Shown: positions 16,484 to 26,919 of the stretch, in pieces
How positions within the stretch are numbered: position 1 is the first letter of the stretch
Layout of the letters: every line of letters starts with the position of its first letter
NCBI RefSeq assembly: GCF_047528295.1
Contig: NZ_CP180001.1
Coordinates: 1,674,001-1,738,000 of the forward strand
Reading direction: 5' to 3'
DNA from: Peptacetobacter sp900550335
Lineage (GTDB): Bacteria > Bacillota > Clostridia > Peptostreptococcales > Peptostreptococcaceae
DNA length: 64,000 bases
Program-made: the position numbers and the translations under genes
The notes under the pieces: generated by a model
Seen by the model: the letters and a program-made list of their open reading frames with translations, nothing else
The model's database searches: none
Told to the model about the DNA's origin: nothing

Positions 16484-17830
16484 ATGGAAGCTAAGATAAA
16501 AAATATAGTAAATGAAAACAGCAAAGAAATGATAGAATCTTTAAAATCTGCGGTAAGAATAAATAGTGTTATGGATGAAAAAACAGCGACAGAAACAATG
16601 CCATTTGGTAAAGGAGTAGACGATGCTCTTAGAAAAACTTTAGAAATAGCAGAATCTTTAGGGTTTAAAACAGTATATAAAGACGGATACTATGGATATG
16701 CAGAAGTTGGAGAAGGAGAAGAACTTATTGGAATATTAGGACATATAGATGTTGTACCTGTAGGTGATGAATCTAATTGGAAATTCCCTCCATTTTCAGC
16801 AACAGAAGAAGACGGCTACATATATGGAAGAGGTACACAGGACGACAAAGGCCCTACAATAGCAGCTATGTATGCTGTTAAATCACTTTTAGAGGCAGGA
16901 GTAACGTTTAGTAAAAGAGTAAGATTTATAATTGGTGGAGATGAAGAAAATCTATGGAGATGTATCTCAAAATATACAGAAAACGGTGAAGAAATTCCTT
17001 CTATGGGATTCACACCAGATTCTTCATTCCCTGTTACGAATGCAGAAAAATCTCTAGTTCAGTTCTATTTAAGAGGAAAAGGATCTAAAAATTTAAATTT
17101 AGCTATATCAGGAGCATTAAATGCTGTTCCAGGAGAAGCTAATTATACAGGAGAACTTGCGGATAAATTATCAGATAAGCTAGATGAATTAAAGTTTGAG
17201 TATAAAAAAGAAGAAAATCAGGTAACAGTTATAGGAAAGAGAGTACATGCTGCATCTGCTGATAAAGGAATAAATGCAATAGAAAGACTTTGTAAAGCAC
17301 TTTATGAAATAGGTGTAAAAGATGATGTAGTTAGATTTGTAGCTGAGTTATCTGATTCTGTTGGAAGCAAGATACTTCCTAACTGCATAGATGATGTTTC
17401 TGGAATACTTACTTTAAACTTAGGTGAACTTATAATAAATGAGAATGAATCTGTTCTTGGATACGACTCTAGAATACCTGTAAAATACACTATAGAAAAT
17501 TTTGAAGATGCAATCAAAGAAAAGTCCTCTGAATATAATTTAGAGTTTGAAGAGTTTGATAGATTAAAATCTCTTTATGTCCCAGCAGATTCAGATCTTA
17601 TAAAAACACTTGTATCTGTATATGAACAGGAAACAGGTCTTGAAGGTACTCCTTTATCTTCTGGTGGGGCAACTTATGCAAAAGCACTTGATAATTGCGT
17701 TGCATTTGGAGCTATGTTCCCATTTGATGAAAAAACTGAACATCAGGAGAATGAAAGAATAAATATAAAAAATCTAATAAAAGCGACAGAGATATATGCA
17801 TTAGCTATATATAGATTATTATGCTTATAA
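16484..17830 (+). CDS. M20-family dipeptidase (PepV-like)
   Basis: This is a cytoplasmic zinc dipeptidase that cleaves short peptides taken up by amino-acid-fermenting cells. The metal-binding elements are clear: GHIDVVPVGD near residue 86, GRGTQDDKGP near 118, GDEENLWRC near 150 and a C-terminal GGATYAKALDN. The length of 448 residues fits PepV. I chose the ATG at 16484 because GAGGAAGG lies 8 bases upstream; an in-frame TTG at 16466 would overlap that site. It is monocistronic. Confidence 0.88.
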   Translation: MEAKIKNIVNENSKEMIESLKSAVRINSVMDEKTATETMPFGKGVDDALRKTLEIAESLGFKTVYKDGYYGYAEVGEGEELIGILGHIDVVPVGDESNWKFPPFSATEEDGYIYGRGTQDDKGPTIAAMYAVKSLLEAGVTFSKRVRFIIGGDEENLWRCISKYTENGEEIPSMGFTPDSSFPVTNAEKSLVQFYLRGKGSKNLNLAISGALNAVPGEANYTGELADKLSDKLDELKFEYKKEENQVTVIGKRVHAASADKGINAIERLCKALYEIGVKDDVVRFVAELSDSVGSKILPNCIDDVSGILTLNLGELIINENESVLGYDSRIPVKYTIENFEDAIKEKSSEYNLEFEEFDRLKSLYVPADSDLIKTLVSVYEQETGLEGTPLSSGGATYAKALDNCVAFGAMFPFDEKTEHQENERINIKNLIKATEIYALAIYRLLCL

Positions 17831-18044
17831 ATATAATTGTTGGATAATAAAAAATAATTTTTAATTATAAAAATAGTCAAAATGTATTTATTTAATAAAG
17901 AAAAAGAAGAAACAACTTTAACCTAACATTCAAATTGGAAGTTGAAGGATTTATTGTTGACTAAAATATATATTATAAATTGAGCTTAAAATAAGCAAAA
18001 AATATTTGTACATAAAATAAAAGATAAAATATATGAAAAAATAA

Positions 18045-18080
18045 AATGCAAGTAGATAAAATTCTACTTGCATTTTTTAT
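18045..18080 (+). terminator. Terminator after pepV-like gene
   Basis: AATGCAAGTAGA pairs with TCTACTTGCATT, followed by TTTT. It is 215 bases past the stop; the stretch between (17831-18044) has no plausible gene. Confidence 0.8.
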
Positions 18081-18428
18081 TTATGTAAATAATGTGAACT
18101 TAATATAGAATAACGATGAATATACAGAGTAAGAGTAGAATTTATTATGATTATATATAGAAAAATAGAATTTAATAAAAAATTATTATTAGAAATACTT
18201 GTAATTTCAATAATTTAGAGTATTTATTTCACTATTAAATATTTTAAATTTAAAAATGAAAGATTACTTTATAAAGAAGTTACAATTTGTAATTATTTGA
18301 TTAATTTTCTGAAAAATGATAAAGTGTATAACAATAGCAGTAGAAAAGTAATAAATAAAAAATTATGTACTAGAAAAATACTGCTAAAAGAGAATGAAAT
18401 TATAAACAAGAAAAGGAAGTGTTCAGTT

Positions 18429-19580
18429 ATGATTGAATTTAAAGATGTTTCAAAATCATTTAAAGACAAAAAAGTACTGGATAATGTATCTTTCAATATT
18501 GAAGAAGGGGAATTTATTTGTATAATCGGAGGAAGTGGCTGCGGTAAAACAACCGCCTTAAAAATGATTAATAAATTAATACTCCCAACAGACGGAACTA
18601 TATACGTTAATGGAAAGGATATAAGTAAGGAAAACGAAATAGAACTTAGAAGAAATATAGGATATGTAATCCAACAGACAGGTCTTTTCCCTCATATGAC
18701 AGTTAGGGAAAATATCGAATTAATACCAAAAATAAAGAATAAAAGAAATAAGGAAAAAGAAGGAAAAAAAGAAGAAGCAGAAAAACTTCTAGAAAATGTA
18801 AGAAATGTTCTTACAATGGTTGGACTTGATCCAGATGAATATATGGATAAATATCCTGTTCAGATGAGTGGTGGTCAGCAGCAGAGAGTTGGAGTTGCCA
18901 GAGCATTTGCAAGTAATCCAGACATAATATTGATGGACGAACCATTTAGTGCACTAGATCCAATAACAAGAAACCAGCTACAAGACGAGCTTGTAGCACT
19001 ACAGGATAAATTAAGAAAAACAATAGTCTTTGTAACTCATGACATGGGTGAAGCTATAAAACTAGCTGATAGAATTTGTATATTAAATGAAGGAAAAATC
19101 CAGCAGTTTGATACTCCAGAGCAGATATTAAAACATCCAGCAAACGACTTTGTTTTAAATTTTGTCGGAAAGAAACGTATCTGGGATTCTCCAGAGCTTA
19201 TAAAAGCAGAAGATATAATGATAGAAAATCCAATAGTTTGTATATCAAGACTAAAAGCTATCAAGGCTCAGAATATAATGAGAGAGCATAGAGTCGATAG
19301 TTTAATGGTAATAGACGAAAATAGAAAATTCTTAGGTAAAGTATATGCATCTGATGCATCATTAGAAGTCAATAGAACAAAGAGAGTATTAGATATAATG
19401 GATACAAATTGCGTATCTGTATCACCTAGAGATTCTATAGTAGGTGTGTTAAATAAAGCAAAGGAATTTAATATGTACACAATTCCGGTTGTGGACAATG
19501 AAAAATTAGTAGGGCTTATAACAAAGAGTACACTTGTTACAGCACTTTCTAAGAAATACGATGAAAGTGAGGTTGAATAA
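18429..19580 (+). CDS. Osmoprotectant/betaine ABC transporter ATP-binding protein with CBS domains (OpuCA-like)
   Basis: This is the ATPase of a compatible-solute importer. It has Walker A GGSGCGKTTA, Q-loop VIQQTGLFPHM, signature MSGGQQQRVGVARA and Walker B IILMDEPFSALD, followed by two C-terminal CBS domains (~260-380, CISRLKAIKAQNIMREHRVDS and VSPRDSIVGVLNKAKEF) that sense ionic strength in OpuA/OpuC relatives. The start is taken as the ATG at 18429 (MIEFKDVSKSF), which follows AAAAGGAAG. An upstream extension to 18297 has no ribosome-binding site and is atypical for the family. The permease begins 3 bases after the stop. Confidence 0.92.
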   Translation: MIEFKDVSKSFKDKKVLDNVSFNIEEGEFICIIGGSGCGKTTALKMINKLILPTDGTIYVNGKDISKENEIELRRNIGYVIQQTGLFPHMTVRENIELIPKIKNKRNKEKEGKKEEAEKLLENVRNVLTMVGLDPDEYMDKYPVQMSGGQQQRVGVARAFASNPDIILMDEPFSALDPITRNQLQDELVALQDKLRKTIVFVTHDMGEAIKLADRICILNEGKIQQFDTPEQILKHPANDFVLNFVGKKRIWDSPELIKAEDIMIENPIVCISRLKAIKAQNIMREHRVDSLMVIDENRKFLGKVYASDASLEVNRTKRVLDIMDTNCVSVSPRDSIVGVLNKAKEFNMYTIPVVDNEKLVGLITKSTLVTALSKKYDESEVE

Positions 19581-19582
19581 AA

Positions 19583-21145
19583 ATGAGTGGTTTTATAGAA
19601 TATATGCAACAAAATTCAGGAACAGTTTTAAACTTGTGTATTGAACATATACAGTTGACTGTAATAGCAATCGCTATAGCAATACTTATAGGTGTTCCTC
19701 TTGGGATACTTATAACATACTTCAAACCAGCTAAAAAGCCTATAATGGGTATGACTAATATCATACAGGCGATACCTTCAATGGCTCTTTTAGGTTTTAT
19801 GATTCCTTTATTTGGGATAGGTACAAAGCCTGCAATAGTAATGGTTACTCTATACTCATTACTACCTATTATAAAAAATACAGTTGCAGGACTTAATAAC
19901 ATCAATCCAGATACAATAGAGGCTGCAAGAGGTATAGGGCTTGATAGATTCCAGATTCTATACAAGGTACAGATACCACTAGCTGCTCCAGTTATAATGG
20001 CAGGGGTTAGAATAAGTGCCGTTGGTGCAGTTGGTCTGATGACACTTGCAGCATTCATAGGTGCTGGAGGACTTGGATACCTAGTATATGCAGGTATTCG
20101 TACAGTAAACAATGCACAGATATTAGCAGGTGCGGTTCCAGCTTGTATACTTGCATTATTAATAGACTACATATTCTCAGTACTTGAAAGAGTTGTTACT
20201 CCTAAAAACTTACAGCTTTCTATTAATAGAAGTAAATTTGCAAAAATAAGAGATAAGGTTGTAGTAGCAGCACTTTGTATAGCACTTATAGGTAGTTTTG
20301 TATTTAGTGCATTTTCAAAGGTAACATCAGATAGAGAGATTACAATAGGTAGTATGGACTTTACAGAACAAGAAATTCTAAACTACATATTAAAATATTA
20401 TATAGAAGATAATAGTGATATTAAGGTAAATCAGTCACTTTCACTAGGTGCATCTTCAATAGTATTGGATGCTATTAAAGGTGGAGATGTCGATTTATAT
20501 GTAGACTACACAGGAACAATATACGGAAGTGTTCTTGGAAAAGAGCCTAACAGCAATGTAGAAGAAGTTTATAATACAGTAAAAGATGAAATGAAATCTC
20601 AGTACAACTTAAATGTATTAAAATCATTAGGATTTAATAATACATATACATTAGCTGTTAAGAAGGAAACTGCAGAAAAATACAACCTAGAAACAATTAG
20701 TGATTTAGCTAGAGTTTCTAATAAGCTAGTATTTTCTCCTACATTGACATTTGTTGAAAGAAAGGACTGTTTAGTAGGTCTTCAGGAAACTTATCCAGTA
20801 AACTTTAAGGATATCATTCCAATAGATGGATCTCCAAGATATACAGCTTTAATGAGCGGCGAATGTGATGTTATAGATGCATACTCTACTGACGGACTTC
20901 TTAAAAAATTCGACTTAAAGGTATTAAAGGACGATAAACAGTTCTTCCTACCTTATAATGCGATACCTGTTACAAATGATAGGGTAAAAGAAGATTTCCC
21001 GGAAGTTGAAAAGCTTTTAAATGAGTTAGGTCAGTATTTGAATGAAGAGACAATGGTAGACTTAAACTACAGAGTTGATGAGTTGAAACAGAAACCATCA
21101 GATGTGGCTAAGGACTTCCTACAGGAAAAAGGATTAATTAATTAA
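19583..21145 (+). CDS. Osmoprotectant ABC transporter permease fused to substrate-binding domain
   Basis: 520 residues. Residues ~1-215 are the OpuCB-type permease with six helices and the EAA-like loop DTIEAARGIGLDRFQILYKVQIPLAAP. After a further helix (~230), residues ~250-520 form an OpuCC-type solute-binding domain (ITIGSMDFTEQEILNYI, DLYVDYTGTIYGSVLG, SPRYTALMSGECDVIDAYSTDG). Such fusions place the receptor on the outer face without a separate lipoprotein. With the ATPase upstream it makes a complete two-gene importer for betaine, choline or carnitine. Confidence 0.92.
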   Translation: MSGFIEYMQQNSGTVLNLCIEHIQLTVIAIAIAILIGVPLGILITYFKPAKKPIMGMTNIIQAIPSMALLGFMIPLFGIGTKPAIVMVTLYSLLPIIKNTVAGLNNINPDTIEAARGIGLDRFQILYKVQIPLAAPVIMAGVRISAVGAVGLMTLAAFIGAGGLGYLVYAGIRTVNNAQILAGAVPACILALLIDYIFSVLERVVTPKNLQLSINRSKFAKIRDKVVVAALCIALIGSFVFSAFSKVTSDREITIGSMDFTEQEILNYILKYYIEDNSDIKVNQSLSLGASSIVLDAIKGGDVDLYVDYTGTIYGSVLGKEPNSNVEEVYNTVKDEMKSQYNLNVLKSLGFNNTYTLAVKKETAEKYNLETISDLARVSNKLVFSPTLTFVERKDCLVGLQETYPVNFKDIIPIDGSPRYTALMSGECDVIDAYSTDGLLKKFDLKVLKDDKQFFLPYNAIPVTNDRVKEDFPEVEKLLNELGQYLNEETMVDLNYRVDELKQKPSDVAKDFLQEKGLIN

Positions 21146-21156
21146 ATAAGAAATAT

Positions 21157-21190
21157 GAGGCTGTTGCAAATTTTGCAGCAGTCTTTTTTT
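21157..21190 (+). terminator. Terminator after the osmoprotectant operon
   Basis: GAGGCTGTTGCAAA pairs with TTTGCAGCAGTC, followed by TTTTTTT. Confidence 0.85.
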
Positions 21191-21379
21191 ATTTGCTATC
21201 TGTTTAGGAGTGGATAAGTCAAAATTTCTAATTCTTATATTTATTAGTGGTATTGAATTTAGTGTTTAAAATTGTTGCGATGTATTTTTATTTTGATTAT
21301 AATAATTAAAGTAGTAAAAATAAATTTAAAAGTAATTATATTTAATAGATTTTAATTATTATTTCAAGGGGGTAAGAAA

Positions 21380-22744
21380 ATGGCAGAAGAAAATAAGATG
21401 GGAGTCATGCCTATAAACAAACTGCTGATTACTATGTCATTGCCTATAATGATTTCGATGCTTGTACAGGCACTATATAATATAGTAGATAGTATGTTTG
21501 TTGCGCAGATAAATGAAGATGCTCTGACTGCGGTATCTTTAGCGTTTCCAATACAGAATCTAATGATAGCGGTTGCGACAGGTACAGGTGTCGGTATAAA
21601 CGCACTTCTTTCAAGAAGTTTAGGAGAAAAAAATAGAAAGCAAGCAAGTGCAGCTGCTAATAACGGTGTATTTTTAGCAATTATGAGTTGGTTAGCATTT
21701 TTAATAATAGGGATATTATTTAGCCGTCCTTTCTTTGTAATGCAAAATGCCGGAGAAAGAATAACTGAATATGGAATAACTTATATGTCAATATGTTGTT
21801 CGTTATCTTTAGGTATATTTTTACAGATAACATTTGAAAGAATTCTTCAAGCAACAGGTAGAACTTTCTATTCTATGATTTCTCAGTTGACAGGTGCTAT
21901 AGTCAATATCATACTAGATCCAATTTTTATTTTTGGATTATTTGGCGCTCCAAAATTAGGTGTTGCTGGTGCAGCCATTGCGACTGTTTTTGGACAGATG
22001 TCTGCTATGACACTTGCGATGTTTTTCAATCATAAAGTAAATCATGATATAGATCTTCACTTTAGAAGTTTTAGACCTTCTCTAAATATAATAGGTAAGA
22101 TTTACAGAGTCGGGATTCCGAGTATAATAATGGCAAGTATTTCGTCAGTTATGACATTTGGTATGAACCAGATTTTACTTACTTTTACAAAGACTTCAGC
22201 AGCATTCTTTGGAGTGTATATAAAGCTACAGAGCTTTGTGTTTATGCCTATATTTGGTCTAAACAATGGCTTAGTTCCTATAGTTTCGTACAATTACGGT
22301 GCACAGAATAGAAAGCGTATATTAAAATCAATTAAATTAGCTACAACTTATGCTATTGGAATAATGATTTTTGGAACAGTATTATTTGAATGCGCTCCTA
22401 AGGTACTTCTAGGAATATTCAATCCATCAGCTGAAATGATTTCGATAGGTGTTCCAGGGCTTAGAATTATAGCTACTCATTTTATATTAGCATCAGTGAG
22501 TATAGTGCTTAGTACTGTTTTCCAGGCATTAAATCAGAGTTCATTCTCGCTTATTATCTCTGTTGCAAGACAGTTATTTGTTCTGTTACCAGTAGCTTAT
22601 TTTATGTCTAAAACAGGTAATATCAATTTTGTTTGGTTATCTTATCCGATAGCTGAAATTGTTTCACTTGTGCTTTGTTTAGTATTCTTTAAGAAGATTT
22701 ACGACGAAAAGATTAAACATATACCAGATGGAGCAAAATGTTAA
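21380..22744 (+). CDS. MATE-family efflux transporter
   Basis: A twelve-helix multidrug/toxin extrusion protein of 454 residues that exchanges Na+ or H+ for cationic or organic substrates. The family signature is visible at the start (PINKLLITMSLPIMISMLVQALYNIVDSMFVAQ), repeated in the second half (LLTFTKTSAAFFGVYIKLQSF). The substrate cannot be predicted. It is monocistronic, and the ATG follows AAGGGGG. Confidence 0.93.
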   Translation: MAEENKMGVMPINKLLITMSLPIMISMLVQALYNIVDSMFVAQINEDALTAVSLAFPIQNLMIAVATGTGVGINALLSRSLGEKNRKQASAAANNGVFLAIMSWLAFLIIGILFSRPFFVMQNAGERITEYGITYMSICCSLSLGIFLQITFERILQATGRTFYSMISQLTGAIVNIILDPIFIFGLFGAPKLGVAGAAIATVFGQMSAMTLAMFFNHKVNHDIDLHFRSFRPSLNIIGKIYRVGIPSIIMASISSVMTFGMNQILLTFTKTSAAFFGVYIKLQSFVFMPIFGLNNGLVPIVSYNYGAQNRKRILKSIKLATTYAIGIMIFGTVLFECAPKVLLGIFNPSAEMISIGVPGLRIIATHFILASVSIVLSTVFQALNQSSFSLIISVARQLFVLLPVAYFMSKTGNINFVWLSYPIAEIVSLVLCLVFFKKIYDEKIKHIPDGAKC

Positions 22745-22866
22745 TAATAAAAGGACAAGAGTTATATTCTCACAATAATCTTTTAAATTTTTCTTGTAAT
22801 GTGGTAAAATTTAGTTAAAGCTAAAACAATATCTATAACATAATAGAAAAAATTGGAGGTATCATT

Positions 22867-23382
22867 ATGGAAAAAATATATACAACTGAACCTACTGAAA
22901 TAGAACAGAAGGTATATGATATATTAGATGAGCTTGGTATTGATTATGGTGTAGTAGAACACGAGCCATTATATACAGCAGAAGATCTTAACAAGATAAA
23001 AGAACAGGCTCCAGGTCTTCATGCTAAGAACCTATTCCTTAGAAACGCAAAAGGAAATAAATATTATCTTATAGTTGCAGAAGATTCAAAACCAGTTAAT
23101 CTTAAAGAAGTTAAAAAACTTATAGGCAGCACAAATCTTTCTTTCGCATCAGAAGATAGATTAATGAAAGTATTAAAATTAGTTCCAGGAAGTGTAAATC
23201 CATTCTCTTTAGTTAATGATGAAGAAAAAGTTGTTGAACTTTATATAGAAAAAGAACTTTTATCAGGAGAACTTTTAAACTTCCATCCAAATGTAAACTA
23301 CAAAACAGTAACTATATCTTTAGAAGGTCTTAAAAAATACCTTGACCATATAGGTGTTACTTTAAACGAAATAGAATTATAG
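22867..23382 (+). CDS. YbaK/ProX-type aminoacyl-tRNA deacylase
   Basis: 171 residues covering a single YbaK domain, which hydrolyses mischarged tRNA in trans (for example Ala-tRNA(Pro)). Visible features are the N-terminal IDYGVVEHEPLYTAEDL, the lysine-bearing AKNLFLRNAKG, and the C-terminal GSVNPFSLVND with PNVNYKTVTIS. In C. difficile a relative (PrdX) sits with the proline reductase cluster, but no such genes are present here. The start follows TTGGAGG. Confidence 0.85.
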   Translation: MEKIYTTEPTEIEQKVYDILDELGIDYGVVEHEPLYTAEDLNKIKEQAPGLHAKNLFLRNAKGNKYYLIVAEDSKPVNLKEVKKLIGSTNLSFASEDRLMKVLKLVPGSVNPFSLVNDEEKVVELYIEKELLSGELLNFHPNVNYKTVTISLEGLKKYLDHIGVTLNEIEL

Positions 23383-23406
23383 GATTTGGGAGTTAAAGGA
23401 ATTTAA

Positions 23407-24096
23407 ATGATAGCAACATTTGTAAATTGCGGCGTTATAATAGTTGGGTGTATAATAGGTCTTTTTATTAAAGGCGGTATACCAGAGAGATTTAATAAGA
23501 TTATAATGAACGGATTGGCACTTTGTGCTATGTTTATAGGTTTTTCTGGTGCATTAGAAGGAAATAATACTATAATAACTATAGTTTCTATGGCTTTAGG
23601 AGCTTTAGTTGGCGAACTTATAGATATAGACAAGTGGCTAAATAAACTTGGAGAAACAATTCAAAAGAAACTTGATAAAGGTAATGGAAAAGAAAGTAGA
23701 ATAGCAGAAGGTTTTGTAAATGCAAGCTTATTATATTGTGTTGGAGCAATGTCGATTGTAGGAGCACTTCAAGCAGGACTTTCTGGTAATTATGATACTA
23801 TCTATGCAAAGACTGTATTAGATGGAGTTAGTTCTGTTATATTCTCTGCATCTATGGGAATCGGTGTTATATTCTCATCTGTAACAGTTCTTTTATATCA
23901 GGGTGGGATTACGTTATGTGCGTCATTCTTATCTGGAATTTTGAGTCAGGCTGTTATTGCGGAAATGACTGCTGTTGGAAGTCTTATGATTGTTGGACTT
24001 GGGCTTAATCTTTTAGAGGTTACTGATATAAAAATAGCGAATCTATTGCCTGGGATATTGGTGCCGGTAGTGTTGGGACTAATAGGAATAGTGTAA
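23407..24096 (+). CDS. DUF554-family membrane protein
   Basis: 229 residues with about six hydrophobic helices. It starts MIATFVNCGVIIVGCIIG and contains GAMSIVGALQAGLSG, the usual DUF554 signature. The function is unknown; a transporter role is often proposed. It starts 24 bases after the YbaK gene, with AAAGGA upstream, and is probably co-transcribed. Hairpin element copy 3 begins directly after its stop. Confidence 0.85.
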   Translation: MIATFVNCGVIIVGCIIGLFIKGGIPERFNKIIMNGLALCAMFIGFSGALEGNNTIITIVSMALGALVGELIDIDKWLNKLGETIQKKLDKGNGKESRIAEGFVNASLLYCVGAMSIVGALQAGLSGNYDTIYAKTVLDGVSSVIFSASMGIGVIFSSVTVLLYQGGITLCASFLSGILSQAVIAEMTAVGSLMIVGLGLNLLEVTDIKIANLLPGILVPVVLGLIGIV

Positions 24097-24100
24097 AAAT

Positions 24101-24273
24101 TTAATACGAAAATATAAAAGTGTGGGCGAAATTTTGAAAACATTTTGTCGGATAATATCAATCCTACTCTCCAGGCAATCAAGTTGCATTGTCGAGTTCG
24201 AATTGATATTATAACCTCCAAAATATTAGTTTTCAAAATTATCGCATCACACTTTTTTTATTTTCGTTATTAA
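24101..24273 (+). repeat. 3'-end hairpin element, copy 3 (short core)
   Basis: The outer arms TTAATACGAAAATA...AGTGTG and CACACTTTTTTTATTTTCGTTATTAA pair, as do GAAATTTTGAAAAC and GTTTTCAAAATTATC. The core is CTCCAGGC (24169-24176) and GCATTGTCG (24186-24194). The usual inner stem is missing, leaving only GCAATCAAGTTGC. The distal arm mirrors the DUF554 trailer up to about its stop codon. Confidence 0.75.
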
Positions 24274-24781
24274 AAATTTTTAGTGGAGGATGAGTTGCTT
24301 GTGTTTAAGTTTTTAAAGGCTGCTTACAAAATAATCATTAACAGCTATTTTTATATATTTCGTATTAAATTTTAATGAATATAATATTAAAGGTAGGTTG
24401 TATTATCTAGTTCAAGTTTAGTCTTAGTTTTTTCTTATAATTATGTAAATTTTTTACTTATATTCTCTCAAAATTTTGTACGATATAGAAAAATTGAAAT
24501 TTCAATGCTTCCAATTTTAAGTAAATTTTTTAGAAAAAAAGTTAAAAAAATTTTTTTATCTGGATATGTTGGAAATAGATAATCTCAGAATAAAATAGTA
24601 AATATAGAAGCTTATACTTGTTTTTAAGTGTTTTTAATGGGTATTTAATATATAGATTATCTGCAATGCGAATTTTGAGATTGAAAAATAAAAAACAAAA
24701 ATTTTTTGTGGGTAATTTCTGTTATAATATATTATTGTGTGAAAGAACGAAAGAAAAACTTAAAAAGGGAGGATATTTTGG
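24274..24781. other. Long gap before nrdD
   Basis: About 500 bases without a convincing gene. It contains AGATAATCT near 24576 and its mirror AGATTATCT near 24653, which could be paired operator half-sites. A TATAAT at 24723-24728 lies about 60 bases before nrdD. I see no NrdR box of the usual form and no riboswitch. Confidence 0.4.
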
Positions 24782-26902
24782 ATGAAGGTTATAAAGAGAG
24801 ATGGTAGTACGGTTCCTTTTGATAGAACTAAGATAGAAGTAGCGATTCTAAAAGCTATGAAAAACGGAAGTGGGATATTTATTCCGGAAATAGCTTCAAA
24901 TATATCAATAGATGCTGAAAAACATTTTGAAAACTTCAAGCCTACACCTACTATACATCAGATAGAGGTGTATGTTTATGATAGACTAATTCATTATGGT
25001 CAGAAGGAAACAGCTAGAGCGTATGAAGGCTACAGAGCTGTTCAGTCTTTCAAAAGACATGTAAATACTACTGATGATAATATACTTGGATTAATAGCAA
25101 AAACAAATGAAGATATTTTAAAGGAGAATTCTAATAAGAACTCGATAATAGCTTCTACTCAGAGAGATCTTATTGCAGGAGAGGTTTCAAGGGATATAGC
25201 TAGAAGAAAATTAATTCCTCCTCATATAGTACAGGCTCATGATGAAGGGATCATACATTGGCACGATATGGACTACACTTTACAGTCTATATTCAACTGT
25301 TGCCTAATAAATATACAGGATATGCTTGATAATGGAACTGTTATAAATGAAAAAATGGTTGAGTCACCAAAATCATTCTCAACTGCTTGTACAGTTACAA
25401 CTCAGATAATGGCTCAGGTTGCAAGTAACCAGTATGGAGGACAGAGTATAACTATAAAACATCTTGCTCCATATTTAAGAAGAACTTACGACAAATTCTT
25501 TAAAATGTATATGGAAAAATATAATAACGAAGAGTTAGCAAAAGATATAGCTCATGATATGATGATGAAGGATTTAAAGGATGGTGTCCAAACGATAAGA
25601 TACCAATTATCTACTTTAATGACAACTAATGGCCAGGCCCCATTTGCGACAATATATCTTGAAATAGAAGAAGGAAGCGAATACGAAGAAGAAATGGCTC
25701 TTATCTGTGAAGAGATGATAAGACAGAGATTAGAAGGTATGAAAAACTACAAAGGACAGCAGATAGGTGAAGCTTTCCCTAAATTAGTTTACCTTTTAGA
25801 TGAGCACAACTGCCTAGAAGGTGGAAAATACGATTATATAACTAAACTTGCTGCAGAATGTACTGCTAAGAGATTAGTTCCTGATTATCAGAGTGCTAAG
25901 ATAATGAGAAGCAACTACGAAGGAAATACATTCCCACCAATGGGATGTAGAAGTCATTTAAGTCCATATAAAGACGAAAATGGAAACTACAAATGGTATG
26001 GAAGATTTAATCAGGGTGTTGTTTCATTAAACTTACCTCAGATAGCTATAATAGCTGACAAAAATATGGACATGTTCTGGAATATATTAGATCAGAGATT
26101 AGAATTATGTAAGGAAGCTCTTTTAGTTAGACATAATATGTTAAAAGGAACTTTATCAGATGTTTCTCCAATTCACTGGCAGCATGGTGCGATAGCTAGA
26201 TTAGATAAAGGAGAAAAAATAGACAAACTTCTTGAAAATGGATATTCTACATTAAGTTTAGGATATGTTGGAATACACGAAATGGTTCAGTCTATGTTAG
26301 GTGTTAGCCACACTACTGAAAAAGGTGAAAAATTTGCACTAGAAGTTATGAATTATTTAAGAAAAAAATGTGACGAATGGAAGGCTGAAACAGGACTTGG
26401 ATTTGGACTTTACGGAACTCCAGCAGAAAACTTAGTTTATAGATTCTGTAGAATAGATAAACAGAAATTCGGTGAAATACCAAATGTTACTGATAAACTT
26501 TACTACACTAACAGCTACCATGTAAATGTGTGTGAAGAGATAGATGCATTCAGTAAGTTAAAATTTGAAGCTCAGTTCCATGCAATAAGCTCTGGAGGAT
26601 GTATTTCATATATAGAAGTTCCAGATATGAGTAGAAACTTAGAAGCTGTTGAACAGATTATAAATTACATATACCACAACATTCAGTACGCTGAAATAAA
26701 TACAAAACCAGATGTTTGCTACAAATGTGGATACACTGGAGAAATAAAATTAGATGAAAATCTAGAATGGTACTGTCCTTCTTGTGGAAATAGAGATGAA
26801 GCCGATATGCAGGTTATGAGAAGAACTTGCGGATATATAGGAACTAATTTCTGGAATAAAGGTCGTACTCAGGAAATTGGGGATAGAGTACTTCATTTAT
26901 AG
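24782..26902 (+). CDS. nrdD: Anaerobic ribonucleoside-triphosphate reductase
   Basis: The class III enzyme makes dNTPs without oxygen. The 706-residue chain begins with an ATP-cone allosteric domain (MKVIKRDGSTVPFDRTKIEVAI). It ends with a zinc site (CYKCGYTGEI and YCPSCGNRDE) and the glycyl-radical loop RRTCGYIGTNFWNKGRTQEIGDRV. The start follows AAAGGGAGG, and the glycyl-radical activase nrdG begins 18 bases after the stop. Confidence 0.97.
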   Translation: MKVIKRDGSTVPFDRTKIEVAILKAMKNGSGIFIPEIASNISIDAEKHFENFKPTPTIHQIEVYVYDRLIHYGQKETARAYEGYRAVQSFKRHVNTTDDNILGLIAKTNEDILKENSNKNSIIASTQRDLIAGEVSRDIARRKLIPPHIVQAHDEGIIHWHDMDYTLQSIFNCCLINIQDMLDNGTVINEKMVESPKSFSTACTVTTQIMAQVASNQYGGQSITIKHLAPYLRRTYDKFFKMYMEKYNNEELAKDIAHDMMMKDLKDGVQTIRYQLSTLMTTNGQAPFATIYLEIEEGSEYEEEMALICEEMIRQRLEGMKNYKGQQIGEAFPKLVYLLDEHNCLEGGKYDYITKLAAECTAKRLVPDYQSAKIMRSNYEGNTFPPMGCRSHLSPYKDENGNYKWYGRFNQGVVSLNLPQIAIIADKNMDMFWNILDQRLELCKEALLVRHNMLKGTLSDVSPIHWQHGAIARLDKGEKIDKLLENGYSTLSLGYVGIHEMVQSMLGVSHTTEKGEKFALEVMNYLRKKCDEWKAETGLGFGLYGTPAENLVYRFCRIDKQKFGEIPNVTDKLYYTNSYHVNVCEEIDAFSKLKFEAQFHAISSGGCISYIEVPDMSRNLEAVEQIINYIYHNIQYAEINTKPDVCYKCGYTGEIKLDENLEWYCPSCGNRDEADMQVMRRTCGYIGTNFWNKGRTQEIGDRVLHL

Positions 26903-26919
26903 GAGATGATTTTTAGAGA

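Noticed and set aside
19549..20112. 187-residue minus-strand open frame
   Set aside because: It lies wholly within the osmoprotectant transporter genes, is antisense to the permease region, and has no start signals.
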